DNA of 64,000 nucleotides from Chryseobacterium lactis (GTDB lineage: Bacteria > Bacteroidota > Bacteroidia > Flavobacteriales > Weeksellaceae), in assembly GCF_003815875.1 (NCBI RefSeq), contig NZ_CP033924.1, positions 5,394,001 through 5,458,000 of the forward strand, in the 5' to 3' direction. The position numbers and the translations under genes were made by a program. The notes under the pieces were generated by a model. It had not been told where the DNA came from and searched no databases. It was given only the letters and a program-made list of their open reading frames with translations. Shown piece by piece: positions 44,203 to 52,445 of this stretch; positions within the stretch are counted from its first letter, which is position 1, and every line of letters starts with the position of its first letter.

Positions 44203-45666
44203 TTAATGTACTACTCTTTTTCTGTCTGACCTTGGATCCATTCCTATGGCGTACCTGTCTGCCGACCAATGCAAATATTTATTTCTTAATTCTCTAAGAT
44301 CTTTTTGTTCTCCCAATTCTCTTATGTAATTCGGATTCGCTGTATTGCTTTTATACTTTATCTTTAAATCGGCAACCCACTTAAAGTCATAAGGTCTTCC
44401 ATTTTTAAATACATACTCCCTCAGCTTTTTTTCAACACGAACCAATAAGGCATCTTTAGAAAAATCATACCCTTTCTTTATTTTCATCATGGAAATCTGC
44501 TTACATTGGGCGTCATTTGCTTTTTCTGTCATAAATGTAAGAGGAATGTAGCTGTAAGTATGCAATAATTCTCTGACTCCCTTTAATGCAAAGTATGCAT
44601 TCCCTCCAATGTAGGAGAGTTGATCTCTGTTATACCATCCTTCGGCAACCAATCTGTCTTCAAGAGGTTTAAGATCCCTTTTATCCGTCCAGTCGGTTTC
44701 TATTTCTCTTACCCATTCTGTTTCGGATAAATAGCTTCCTCCAATGTCAGAATGCACCCCTGGAAACGTTTTTTCTTCACCGTAAAAAACAGGAACCTGT
44801 TTTTTTCCTTTCAAATTTGTATCGTAAGCTACATTGGTAAGGTCAAAATTTTCCCGGTGTTCATCAGTTGCAATAAAGTGCACTATCTTTTTTGCTGAGG
44901 TTATATCATCAAGATGCAGCTCTTCTATATCATTACTGAAGTTAGGGTTTGCAGAAAAATTGGGATGATAAGATGATACCGTGTCATATATTCCTAAAAA
45001 ACGAACGACAATCCGCTCAACGGTAATTCCTGCCTCTTTTAATTTCAATCCTAAATGTCCTCTTGGAGGCAATTCTGTGATAGGTACTTCTTTTCCGTCA
45101 TCATCACTGTAAAAGGTAACGCTTACTCTCCTTTTTGTATATGTTTTTTTATGGGCGGCATATTTACTTTTATTGATCTCATAGACAAAGTTACGGGCTG
45201 CTGCAGCCCCTCTGCTGAATCCAAAGACATCTAATGTTAAGACCGCAACTTTCTTTTTCGTACCAAGTTTTCCCTTTAATCTTTTAACGGTTTCTTCACA
45301 ACCTTTTCTTACTTTCCCCCGAATTCCCGTATCTCCGCTACCAAAAGCAAAGCCATCATTTTCGTCATCTTTACGATCATCCGTCCCTATTCCTTCAATG
45401 TAAATTCCATAATCAAGACTACAAGCTTCTGACATACGGGCTACATTGCTCCAGCCATTATCATAACTGGTATCTTTTTTCTCGCTTATTTGTCTTTTAA
45501 ACCAGGTTTTAATTCCGTATTTTTTATAAATCTCAGTATTATTTTCCCGCTCTTTAGTATTAACCTTATTATTAAGTGTTCCATCGAAGAAAATGCCCAA
45601 CACTGCATCCATAGAATCATCTTCTATATCTTCCGGAGTATAATTTCCAAAAACTATATTCGACAT
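44203..45666 (-). CDS. DUF2235 phospholipase-type T6SS effector (Tle-like)
   Basis: This alpha/beta hydrolase of the DUF2235 group includes the T6SS lipase effectors Tle1. The 487-residue protein starts with the family motif IFFDGTLNN (25-33). The nucleophile Ser151 lies in GFSRG (149-153). Asp228 is in IYDTVSSY, and the VHSDIGGSY motif (304-312) supplies His305 and Asp307. There is no signal peptide, as expected for T6SS cargo. The DUF2931 lipoprotein gene immediately upstream (6 bp) is a likely immunity partner. Predicted action is hydrolysis of target-cell membrane phospholipids. It lies in the vgrG operon. Confidence 0.88.
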   Translation of the reverse strand: MSNIVFGNYTPEDIEDDSMDAVLGIFFDGTLNNKVNTKERENNTEIYKKYGIKTWFKRQISEKKDTSYDNGWSNVARMSEACSLDYGIYIEGIGTDDRKDDENDGFAFGSGDTGIRGKVRKGCEETVKRLKGKLGTKKKVAVLTLDVFGFSRGAAAARNFVYEINKSKYAAHKKTYTKRRVSVTFYSDDDGKEVPITELPPRGHLGLKLKEAGITVERIVVRFLGIYDTVSSYHPNFSANPNFSNDIEELHLDDITSAKKIVHFIATDEHRENFDLTNVAYDTNLKGKKQVPVFYGEEKTFPGVHSDIGGSYLSETEWVREIETDWTDKRDLKPLEDRLVAEGWYNRDQLSYIGGNAYFALKGVRELLHTYSYIPLTFMTEKANDAQCKQISMMKIKKGYDFSKDALLVRVEKKLREYVFKNGRPYDFKWVADLKIKYKSNTANPNYIRELGEQKDLRELRNKYLHWSADRYAIGMDPRSDRKRVVH

Positions 45667-45672
45667 AGGCTT

Positions 45673-46788
45673 CTATTTATCTTGTTTAACATATTTATCC
45701 ATCTGCGTTACCGGATATTTTTTACCATTTTGTTCAATATATACTTCAGCATTGTTTCCACTGCTTATATCAATCACAATATCAGCAGAGTTTTTTTTAT
45801 CCAATCCACCAAATATTTTAAACATATCTGTCTTTTCAAAATCCAGAGGAAGAAAAGTTCCGTTATATACTTTATTGGCATCTTTTATATATTGTGAATT
45901 ACCTGTAAATACAATTTGTGAACTTTCTTCTTTTCCATCTTTATTCTTCCATTGGAAATAGAAAAGATAGGGTACCGCTCTTTTTGCATACGGCAAAGTA
46001 GTAGCCGGATTATCTTGCAGCGTACTCTCACGCTCTCCGTTGGCCATATAAAAATTTCTTTTCTCGAGAGTACTTCCAGCCGGTAGAATAAGTTTAGGGC
46101 TCCAGTTCAGCTTTTCTCTGAAAGTTTCATACAGATTGGGATCCGGATAGCCTTCTTCTTTTATTTTTTGTGTTACAATAGCCTTTACAATTCCCGGGTC
46201 ATTAAGGATATCTTCTCTGTAATTAGGTTCAAATACATATTTAAACTTATCATAAGCTTCTGCCTGCGTAATTTTTATTTCCTTTCCCTGAAAATGCCCT
46301 ACTTCCACCTGATGTCCGTCTCCATATAGCCAGAGTATCAATTTCCCTTTTGGTCCCAGGCCAATGATAAAAGTATCGTATGTTCCTTTTTTTAAGGAAT
46401 CAAAATAAGTCTGACTGAACCCTTCATTAAATAATTGGGTGATTTTTTTTGTATCCAGCTCCCAATGGCCTGCATAGAATTTATTTTCAGTCAAAGAATA
46501 CCAGGTAAATTCTAAGGTATGAGGAACTTTAACAAGTTTATCAGTTCCACCACCATATTTACCGGGTTCTCCCCAGCCTCCGCCGGCAATTCCCCAGATA
46601 TCAGAAAAAGGATACTGATAATCATCGGCGATCAATTCTCCGTAATAAGCCTGCATTGGGTATTCATTAGGAGCAGATAATGTTCCGGTCCACTTATATT
46701 TTTCTTCCATTTTTTTATCTTGACAACTGATTAATGAGAAACTGCATACAATGAAAAGAATGAAGATCTTCAATTTATTTATTCCCAT
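45673..46788 (-). CDS. DUF2931 family lipoprotein, candidate immunity protein
   Basis: This 371-residue lipoprotein (lipobox LISC, Cys22) begins with a DUF2931-type segment: YKWTGTLSAPNEYPMQAYYGELI, cut here to KWTGTLSAPNEYPMQAYYG, then PFSDIWGIAGGGWGEPG. It ends with EVYIEQNGKKYPVTQMDK. A lipoprotein directly before a DUF2235 lipase effector resembles the arrangement of Tle/Tli effector-immunity pairs. Its location in the envelope fits blocking a lipase delivered to the periplasm. The start overlaps the stop of the 56-residue gene upstream by 14 bp. Immunity is an inference. Confidence 0.72.
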   Translation of the reverse strand: MGINKLKIFILFIVCSFSLISCQDKKMEEKYKWTGTLSAPNEYPMQAYYGELIADDYQYPFSDIWGIAGGGWGEPGKYGGGTDKLVKVPHTLEFTWYSLTENKFYAGHWELDTKKITQLFNEGFSQTYFDSLKKGTYDTFIIGLGPKGKLILWLYGDGHQVEVGHFQGKEIKITQAEAYDKFKYVFEPNYREDILNDPGIVKAIVTQKIKEEGYPDPNLYETFREKLNWSPKLILPAGSTLEKRNFYMANGERESTLQDNPATTLPYAKRAVPYLFYFQWKNKDGKEESSQIVFTGNSQYIKDANKVYNGTFLPLDFEKTDMFKIFGGLDKKNSADIVIDISSGNNAEVYIEQNGKKYPVTQMDKYVKQDK

Positions 46789-46945
46789 GAGACATTATTT
46801 TCTTATTACTTGCTAACATAAGATTTTCTCGCTGTGCTTCCACATTTATTTTTTTCGCAATCTTTTCTACCTTTTTTCCTACGCTTAAATGGTAGGAATC
46901 TTTAACGGTAATCTGAATATTAGTCGCTGTTTTTCTTATGGCCAT
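46775..46945 (-). CDS. 56-residue protein directly after vgrG
   Basis: This short basic protein (MAIRKTATNIQITVKDSYHL, ending MSHGNK) begins one base after the VgrG stop and overlaps the next gene by 14 bp. It has no known domain. The phrase TNIQITVKD recalls the beta-rich end of spike proteins, and KVEKIAKKIN is an amphipathic helix. I chose ATG at 46943-46945; a longer form would overlap VgrG by 26 bp. It could be a small VgrG-associated factor or the start of a spike-tip adaptor. Function unknown. Confidence 0.6.
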   Translation of the reverse strand: MAIRKTATNIQITVKDSYHLSVGKKVEKIAKKINVEAQRENLMLASNKKIMSHGNK

Positions 46946-46946
46946 A

Positions 46947-48875
46947 TCAGAACAATTTTGATTTTTCAGCACTGTTGAACTCTACAATTTTCCCGCTCTG
47001 CATGGTCATATTTTCCAGTTCGCTGAACATGGATATTTCGCCTGCTATTTCATGAGAGGTTTCGGATTGTCTTTTAAATTCTTTGTCCACCATTTCAGTT
47101 CTGGTATCTGAAGATTCCCTGATATCACCGGAAGCTGTTTGCACAATATCTTGTCCCGCCGTAGAAATAATATTATCATTGGCGTTGCTTGTAATACTAT
47201 TTCCTGCACCGATTGAAATTTCTTTCCCTGCTGTGATATTGATATTTTCACCGGCATTTAATGTGAAGTTTTTCGGAGCTTTCATATCAATATTTCCTTT
47301 ACCATCCATGAAGTAAATATTTCCGCTTGGATCCAGAATTTTCACACTTCCTTCTTCATCATTCATCAAAATACGGATACCACTTCTGGTTTGTATTGAT
47401 TTTAAATGATTATTGATTCCACCTCCTAAAGCAACTCCTCCATGGAACATTCCTCCCATCACGAAAGGTCGGTCCGGGTGGCTGTGAACGAAGTTGACCA
47501 TGACCTGATCTCCTACTTCAGGAATGGCTACATATCCCCTGTTTTGGGTAATCTGATCTGTACCTCCTGCATCAGGACTCATCATTCGGATAAAATGAGT
47601 GGTATCATTAGTTTGCCAGTCGAACCTCACCTGAATTCGTCCTTGTCTCTCAGGGTCTGTATTTGAAATCACTGTGGCTGTCTGTGGTTCTGCCTTTGGA
47701 ACTATAAATTCTGGTTTTGGAAGAAATCCTGTATCTGCAGCAATTCCTACAAAACTTCCATGATAATGACCTATGGTATCAATCTCATGTTCTGATTCGG
47801 TGATCATGATTCTTGTGAAATAAGATGTCTCATTGGAATCGGGTTTACGCATCTGCATATCCACCACACAACCAGGATGAAGAAAAGGAACGGTTGTATT
47901 TCCTGAAACGGAAAAAACATTTACAGCTTCACTTCCTGAAGCACTTTTCTGTGAATACTCTACATCAAGATGGGTCGAAGCTTTCATTGGAGCGACCTGT
48001 AGTGCCGGTGTTTTATAAATAGAATCGTTATGATCATAGGCTGTTTTCGCAAGATCCCCTACATGTTTGATAGGTGTTGATCCGGAAGTCAGCTTTTCGT
48101 CTTTATTGCTGTTGTAACCGTAGAATTGTGGTTTGGTATGTACCGCTTTCAGTTCAACCTTTATATCATTGGCACTGCTTCCGTAAGTTAATATGATAGG
48201 TTTATTCTGAGGAGGAAGCTTTCCGAAATGTAATACTTCACCATCGTAATAAAACTGTTCTCCATAGGCTTCCGCCATTCTTGCCAGATAGTTATAATGG
48301 GTTTCATCATACTGGCTGCTGTAAATGATCTGTGAAAAATTATTGGCATCAACTCTTATGTCAAAACGGCTTTTATCAATTCCTTGTTTGATGACTTCTT
48401 CCGCAATAATTCCCATGTTTACGGGTTGATTCCCGCCAAAGCTCTGAATATGGGAAGCCCCATCGAGAAGAATTGTCGGGCTGTAGCCAGTCAGAACAAT
48501 ATTTCCCAGACTCATTTTCTCCTGACTGAATCCTACTCCTGTAATAACCCCAACGAAAATTCTTTCAGGGCTATTATCTACATCTTTATAAGAAATGATG
48601 GCGGTGAGGCGTTTTCCCAGAAATTTATTGGCATCCTCCAATGAATGGGTCTGCCTGTCTCCCAAAGTATCATGGGCCAACGTAAGTGTAAACTCATGAT
48701 GACGTTTGGTACTTTGTTTAAGTTTAAAATGTTTATAGTATTTGATCATCTTTCCCTCTATGACAAGAGAGAGTTTTACCAACCGGTTGATTCCGTTATG
48801 ATGATTTTCAGATATACCGTCTGCATTTTGCGTCGGACGAAAAGTCCCCGCATTATTTCCGGGTATGATTGACAT
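46947..48875 (-). CDS. vgrG: T6SS tip protein VgrG (TssI)
   Basis: This trimeric spike protein of the T6SS is 642 residues long. The N-terminal part (about 20-400) is the gp27-like base, the middle contains the OB-fold (about 405-480: QGRIQVRFDWQTNDTTHFIRM, cut to QGRIQVRFDWQTND, and VGDQVMVNFVHSHPDRPFVMG), and the C-terminal part (about 500-640) is a gp5-like beta-helix rich in Gly, Asn and Ile repeats such as ITAGKEISIGAGN. There is no fused toxin domain, so effectors must ride as cargo. It follows hcp, after a terminator, and heads an operon of about eleven genes. The core T6SS genes are not in the window. Confidence 0.95.
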   Translation of the reverse strand: MSIIPGNNAGTFRPTQNADGISENHHNGINRLVKLSLVIEGKMIKYYKHFKLKQSTKRHHEFTLTLAHDTLGDRQTHSLEDANKFLGKRLTAIISYKDVDNSPERIFVGVITGVGFSQEKMSLGNIVLTGYSPTILLDGASHIQSFGGNQPVNMGIIAEEVIKQGIDKSRFDIRVDANNFSQIIYSSQYDETHYNYLARMAEAYGEQFYYDGEVLHFGKLPPQNKPIILTYGSSANDIKVELKAVHTKPQFYGYNSNKDEKLTSGSTPIKHVGDLAKTAYDHNDSIYKTPALQVAPMKASTHLDVEYSQKSASGSEAVNVFSVSGNTTVPFLHPGCVVDMQMRKPDSNETSYFTRIMITESEHEIDTIGHYHGSFVGIAADTGFLPKPEFIVPKAEPQTATVISNTDPERQGRIQVRFDWQTNDTTHFIRMMSPDAGGTDQITQNRGYVAIPEVGDQVMVNFVHSHPDRPFVMGGMFHGGVALGGGINNHLKSIQTRSGIRILMNDEEGSVKILDPSGNIYFMDGKGNIDMKAPKNFTLNAGENINITAGKEISIGAGNSITSNANDNIISTAGQDIVQTASGDIRESSDTRTEMVDKEFKRQSETSHEIAGEISMFSELENMTMQSGKIVEFNSAEKSKLF

Positions 48876-48963
48876 ATTGTGTAGTGATTTGTTAAGGTTT
48901 TTAATTTTTATAACGAATTTTTAAACAAATAAAAATCCGGCAGAATCTGGCTGTACAACAGGT

Positions 48964-48995
48964 AAAAAAAGACCGTCTTATAAGGACAGTCTTTT
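48964..48995 (-). terminator. Terminator between hcp and vgrG
   Basis: AAAAGACTGTC pairs with GACGGTCTTTT on the minus strand (48985-48995 with 48967-48977, one G-U pair). A T run follows. It separates the abundant hcp transcript from the vgrG operon. Confidence 0.85.
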
Positions 48996-49013
48996 TTCAA
49001 CTTATAGTAAAGA

Positions 49014-49418
49014 CTAGCTTGTTGGCCAAAGTCCTTCGTAGAATGAATTTCCGTAAGAAATGCTTTCTGCACTTATTACAAAGCTTACCAGCATATTGTT
49101 GCTGTCTAGTGCATCAAAATCTACTTCATGCTGGATTACATATCCGTTTTCCCATTTTAAGGTAATCAATGTACCTTCTTCGTGAGATTTATTGAAATTG
49201 ATTTCTCCGGTTGTAGGCTTATATTTGCTGTTTAATAAACTCTCCAAAACATCAGATTTTTCTGTCGCCTCGATGGTTACTTTAATAAGAGCGTTTGACG
49301 GATCAGAAGCTACACGTCCAGAAACATCTGTAGCTCTTGAAACACTGTAGTTAAGTTTTAATAATTTTTGTCCTTCACCTCCATTGAATTTTAAGATTCC
49401 TCTTGAATTTCCTGCCAT
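49014..49418 (-). CDS. tssD: T6SS tube protein TssD/Hcp
   Basis: This hexameric inner-tube protein is of the Bacteroidota T6SS-iii type, 134 residues. It shows the family's LKFNGGEGQKLLKLNYSVSR, cut here to LKFNGGEGQKLLKLNYS, then SDPSNALIKVTIEATEKSD and a C-terminal SISYGNSFYEGLWP. No signal peptide, as expected. It has its own promoter and a strong terminator, which fits high expression of a tube subunit independent of vgrG. The gene stands directly upstream of vgrG and the effector cassette, a normal place for an extra hcp copy in an effector island. Confidence 0.92.
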   Translation of the reverse strand: MAGNSRGILKFNGGEGQKLLKLNYSVSRATDVSGRVASDPSNALIKVTIEATEKSDVLESLLNSKYKPTTGEINFNKSHEEGTLITLKWENGYVIQHEVDFDALDSNNMLVSFVISAESISYGNSFYEGLWPTS

Positions 49419-49471
49419 ATTCTTAAATTTTATTCATTACTATTTGTTCCTTCCTGTAGGATTTATACAAA

Positions 49472-49479
49472 CAAAGATA
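49472..49479 (-). promoter_or_regulatory. Predicted -7 box of tssD
   Basis: On the minus strand TATCTTTG is an exact match to TAnnTTTG, 54 bases before the ATG at 49418. The -33 region (TTTTC, 18 bases upstream) is only a partial match. Confidence 0.45.
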
Positions 49480-49595
49480 GACTTCATGTTCTAAACTGAA
49501 AAGTTTTTAGGCAAGAGTTTGAGAAATTGTAGTAGTTCTACGACTTTTCAACTATTGGACATTATTGTAAAAATTATAACCAGTCTCTTTTTTTA

Positions 49596-49886
49596 TCAAG
49601 TATGTAAAAAATAATGCTTATAAATATAAGACACCATGATAATAACAAGATTGATCATGAGGAGAGCCATTAAAACAGAGCCGTATTTTCTTTTCTTATC
49701 TATAAAACTTAGCCCAAGTATGAGGAAAAACAGCAACAATGTATAGACTGCCGGATATAAATGAAATGCTTCTGAAAATCTTCCTTCGAATACCAGAACA
49801 ACGGCTCTTTGGGCTCCGCACCCGGGACATTCTACTCCAAGGAATCTTTTACTGGGACAAGTCAGCATGAAGTCTTCAATATTCAT
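49596..49886 (-). CDS. DUF2752 family membrane protein
   Basis: This 96-residue protein begins with the DUF2752 signature CPSKRFLGVECPGCGAQRA (residues 10-28) and has two membrane helices (about 41-60 and 71-90). The CPGCG motif suggests metal or redox chemistry at the membrane, but the family's role is unknown. The start could also be the Met at residue 7. It lies 29 bp downstream of the old yellow enzyme gene on the same strand. Confidence 0.85.
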   Translation of the reverse strand: MNIEDFMLTCPSKRFLGVECPGCGAQRAVVLVFEGRFSEAFHLYPAVYTLLLFFLILGLSFIDKKRKYGSVLMALLMINLVIIMVSYIYKHYFLHT

Positions 49887-49915
49887 TTTCGGGACTGTTT
49901 ATATTATTTTTGCTG

Positions 49916-50968
49916 TTAGGTAGAAATCTTTGCTCGGGTATACTGATGGGGGAAGAAACAGTCTTCTTTCGTTTCAAATGATCCCTGAACGGCAATATAT
50001 GGATTTCTTAAAATTTCTCTTGCAACAAAGATAAGATCTGCCTCTCCGTTTTGAAGAATCTTTTCAGCCTGGTCCAGTTCTGTAATGAGACCTACAGCTC
50101 CCGTTTTCACCGAAGCTTCATTCTTTATCTGTGAAGAAAAAGGAACCTGATATCCGTCAAAAACTGAAATCTTTGCTCCATGAATATTTCCTCCACTGGA
50201 TACATCTACAAGGTCAACGGCATGCTCTTTTAAAACTTTGGCCAATGCAACGCTGCTTTCAATATCCCAGCCATTTTCTGCATATTCTGTTCCGGAAACG
50301 CGTATGAAAAGTGCTGTATTCTCATCCAGTACTTCATTAACTGCGTCTACAATCTCAATTAAAAATCTTATCCTGTTTTCAAAACTACCTCCATATTCAT
50401 CAGTCCTGATATTGGAAAGCGGTGATAAAAACTGATGAATAAGATAGCCATGCGCTCCATGGATTTCAATGATATCAAATCCTGCTTGTACAGCTCTTTT
50501 AGCTGCTTCCTTAAAATTCTGCACCTGCTCTTTTACCTCATCAGTACTCAATGTATGTGGAATTCTTTCTGAAGGATGATAAGGAATAGAACTCGGTGCA
50601 ACTGTTTCCCAACCTTCTTCAATTGAAATCTGTTTATTATTCCAGGTGGAACCTTTTCTTCCGGCATGCGCCAATTGAATTCCTATCTTGCTGTCAGAGT
50701 TTTCATGGACAAAATTGACAATTTTCTGTAGTTTTTCAGCCTGCTCATCATTCCAGATTCCCATACAATGATTGGTAATACGTCCTCTTGGCTCTACTCC
50801 TGTTGCTTCTACAATAATCAACCCTGTTCCTCCCTGTGCTCTGCTGCCATAATGCACAAAATGGAAATCATTAGCCATTCCGTTTTCACATGAATACATG
50901 CACATAGGAGACATTACCCATCGGTTTTTAAGCTCTATGTTTCTGAATTTTATTGGTGTATATATCAT
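49916..50968 (-). CDS. namA: NADPH dehydrogenase of the old yellow enzyme family (YqjM/NamA-like)
   Basis: This FMN flavoprotein reduces activated alkenes using NADPH, with roles in detoxifying electrophiles. The TIM barrel of 350 residues shows PMCMYS (Cys23, characteristic of the YqjM subgroup), QLAHAGRKGS, HGAHGYLIHQFLSP (cut form of the FMN/substrate His motif), RTDEYGGSFENR and VAREILRNP. The YqjM/NamA subgroup is further supported by the length and ending. It is transcribed away from cdd. Confidence 0.93.
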   Translation of the reverse strand: MIYTPIKFRNIELKNRWVMSPMCMYSCENGMANDFHFVHYGSRAQGGTGLIIVEATGVEPRGRITNHCMGIWNDEQAEKLQKIVNFVHENSDSKIGIQLAHAGRKGSTWNNKQISIEEGWETVAPSSIPYHPSERIPHTLSTDEVKEQVQNFKEAAKRAVQAGFDIIEIHGAHGYLIHQFLSPLSNIRTDEYGGSFENRIRFLIEIVDAVNEVLDENTALFIRVSGTEYAENGWDIESSVALAKVLKEHAVDLVDVSSGGNIHGAKISVFDGYQVPFSSQIKNEASVKTGAVGLITELDQAEKILQNGEADLIFVAREILRNPYIAVQGSFETKEDCFFPHQYTRAKIST

Positions 50969-51013
50969 TTTATTAATTTTAAAATTAGAGTTTCTTACAA
51001 GAAGAATAAAATA

Positions 51014-51044
51014 TTGCCCAACTCATTAAAAAGAAGTACTTTTA
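51014..51044 (+). promoter_or_regulatory. Predicted promoter of cdd
   Basis: TTG (51014-51016) is followed after 20 bases by TACTTTTA (51037-51044), a 7/8 match to the -7 box. The start lies about 20 bases before the cdd ATG. Confidence 0.45.
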
Positions 51045-51068
51045 CGCCCCTTTTTTAGTGGACAATAT

Positions 51069-51551
51069 ATGAAAAAAGACATACAGATCAGTTACGAATA
51101 CTTTAAAAATAGCAACGAACTGAGCGATATAGAGAAAAAATTATTTGAAAGAGCCAAGGAGGCTCGTGAGATGGCCTATGCCCCGTATTCTCAGTTTCTG
51201 GTAGGGTGTTCTGTTTTGTTGGAGAACGGAGAAATCTATTCCGGAAACAATCAGGAAAATGCGGCTTACCCATCCGGTCTTTGTGCGGAGAGAACCACTC
51301 TTTTCTGGGTGGCTGCCAACTTTCCTGATGTGAAAATAAAGAAAATTTTTGTGGTAGGTGGCCCTAAGGAATTTCATGAGAGCAATCCCCCGATTCCTCC
51401 TTGTGGAGCATGCCGCCAAAGTTTAATAGAATACGAAACCAAACAAAATGAAAACATTGATCTTTACTTCTCCAGTATGAATGAAGAGGTGGTAAAGGTA
51501 CATGCGGTGAAGGATTTGTTGCCATTTTATTTTGATTCGACGTTTTTGTAA
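51069..51551 (+). CDS. cdd: Cytidine deaminase
   Basis: This zinc enzyme deaminates cytidine and deoxycytidine in pyrimidine salvage. The 160-residue protein contains the zinc site GLCAERTTLFW (His replaced by Cys, as in tetrameric Cdd enzymes; Glu is the proton shuttle) and PPCGACRQ. The substrate-binding phrase GNNQENAAYPSGL precedes it. Normal length for the small homotetrameric type. Divergent from namA, with its own promoter. Confidence 0.95.
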   Translation: MKKDIQISYEYFKNSNELSDIEKKLFERAKEAREMAYAPYSQFLVGCSVLLENGEIYSGNNQENAAYPSGLCAERTTLFWVAANFPDVKIKKIFVVGGPKEFHESNPPIPPCGACRQSLIEYETKQNENIDLYFSSMNEEVVKVHAVKDLLPFYFDSTFL

Positions 51552-51698
51552 GAAGACGAATTTAACAACAGGTCAATAATCGCTCTGCAATGATCAAACA
51601 ACTTTTGTGCGATATGGGATCTGTTGGAAATTGTATTGATAATATTTAGTTTAAAACCTGTAGTAATGAATACTTCAGGTTTTTTATTTATGGTTGGA

Positions 51699-51981
51699 AA
51701 ACGCAAGGACGCAAAGAATTTAAAAATAAACATCCTTTTAAGGCGCAAGAAAATCCAAGATTTTCAGTATTTTTTTAGTCACTAATTCACTAATAAAAAA
51801 CTTGCGCATTAATGGCTATAAAAAATTTCCTTGCTACTCAAGAAGATTACACTGTTTTTTCATGTATCTGCTTAATCAGCAAATTAATTAATAATGTTTG
51901 CACTATTCAAATTTTATCGTAGATAAAATCCTTGCGTCTTATTAAAGTAATATTATCATAATCTTTGCGCCATTGCGTTTT
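51699..51981. repeat. Scattered GCGCAAG/CTTGCGC-type short repeats
   Basis: The 585-base gap 51552-52136 has no supported gene. It contains related short phrases in both orientations: ACGCAAGGACGCAAAG (51700), AAGGCGCAAGAAAATC (51740), CTTGCGCATTAATGG (51801), CCTTGCGTCTTATTAA (51930) and CTTTGCGCCATTGCGT (51963). They look like fragments of a dispersed element whose copies were duplicated and inverted. The short ORF at 51527-51748 is not convincing. Confidence 0.6.
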
Positions 51982-52082
51982 TCAAAAATTTCTTTTTACA
52001 TGTGTGAAACCACTTGAATCTGTGAAAGGATAAAACAGATTTTAAGTTTTTAAAATCTAGCAGATCACTTAATGAATATAAA

Positions 52083-52126
52083 GTAAAAGGTTGTTTTATT
52101 TCTAAAACAACCTTTTACTTTTTTTT
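52083..52126. terminator. Bidirectional hairpin terminator
   Basis: A perfect 16-bp stem (52083-52098 with 52103-52118, GTAAAAGGTTGTTTTA) has a TTTC loop and T-rich sequence on both outer sides. It serves the barstar operon on the minus strand. Confidence 0.75.
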
Positions 52127-52136
52127 ACTTTACGAA

Positions 52137-52445
52137 TTATCCTTCAGTTTCCTCTTCGTCTTCATCGTCTTCGTACTGCTCCAGGTAATAGCTGAAAGTA
52201 AAATCTTCCACTTCTTCCTCAGCATCTTCCAGCGTGGTCAGCAAATCTTCAAAAATCTCCAACTGATCTACCGTCATATTGACAAATTCCAAGTGAAGCG
52301 GCATTTCCAGATCTCCGGTAATGGTATCAAAAAGTGCATCAAGATTATCCCCAAAATGTTCAGGAAGTTGAATTTTTTCCTTTAACTGGGCGTAAAAATC
52401 TTCATAGTCACCTATGTCTGTAAAATCTATATATATTGTCTTCAT
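52137..52445 (-). CDS. Barstar family ribonuclease inhibitor
   Basis: This 102-residue barstar-like protein has the motif HFGDNLDALFDTITGDLE, with the FGDNLDAL helix that plugs the barnase active site. The tail is very acidic (EDDEDEEETEG). Barstar protects the producing cell from its own RNase. Its ATG overlaps the archaemetzincin stop (ATGA), so it is translationally coupled to that gene. The matching barnase lies about 1.05 kb upstream on the same strand with two genes between. Confidence 0.9.
   Translation of the reverse strand: MKTIYIDFTDIGDYEDFYAQLKEKIQLPEHFGDNLDALFDTITGDLEMPLHLEFVNMTVDQLEIFEDLLTTLEDAEEEVEDFTFSYYLEQYEDDEDEEETEG

Noticed and set aside
51527..51748. 73-codon minus-strand frame in the gap after cdd
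   Set aside because: No domain, biased toward repeat sequence, and it overlaps the end of cdd; treated as chance.
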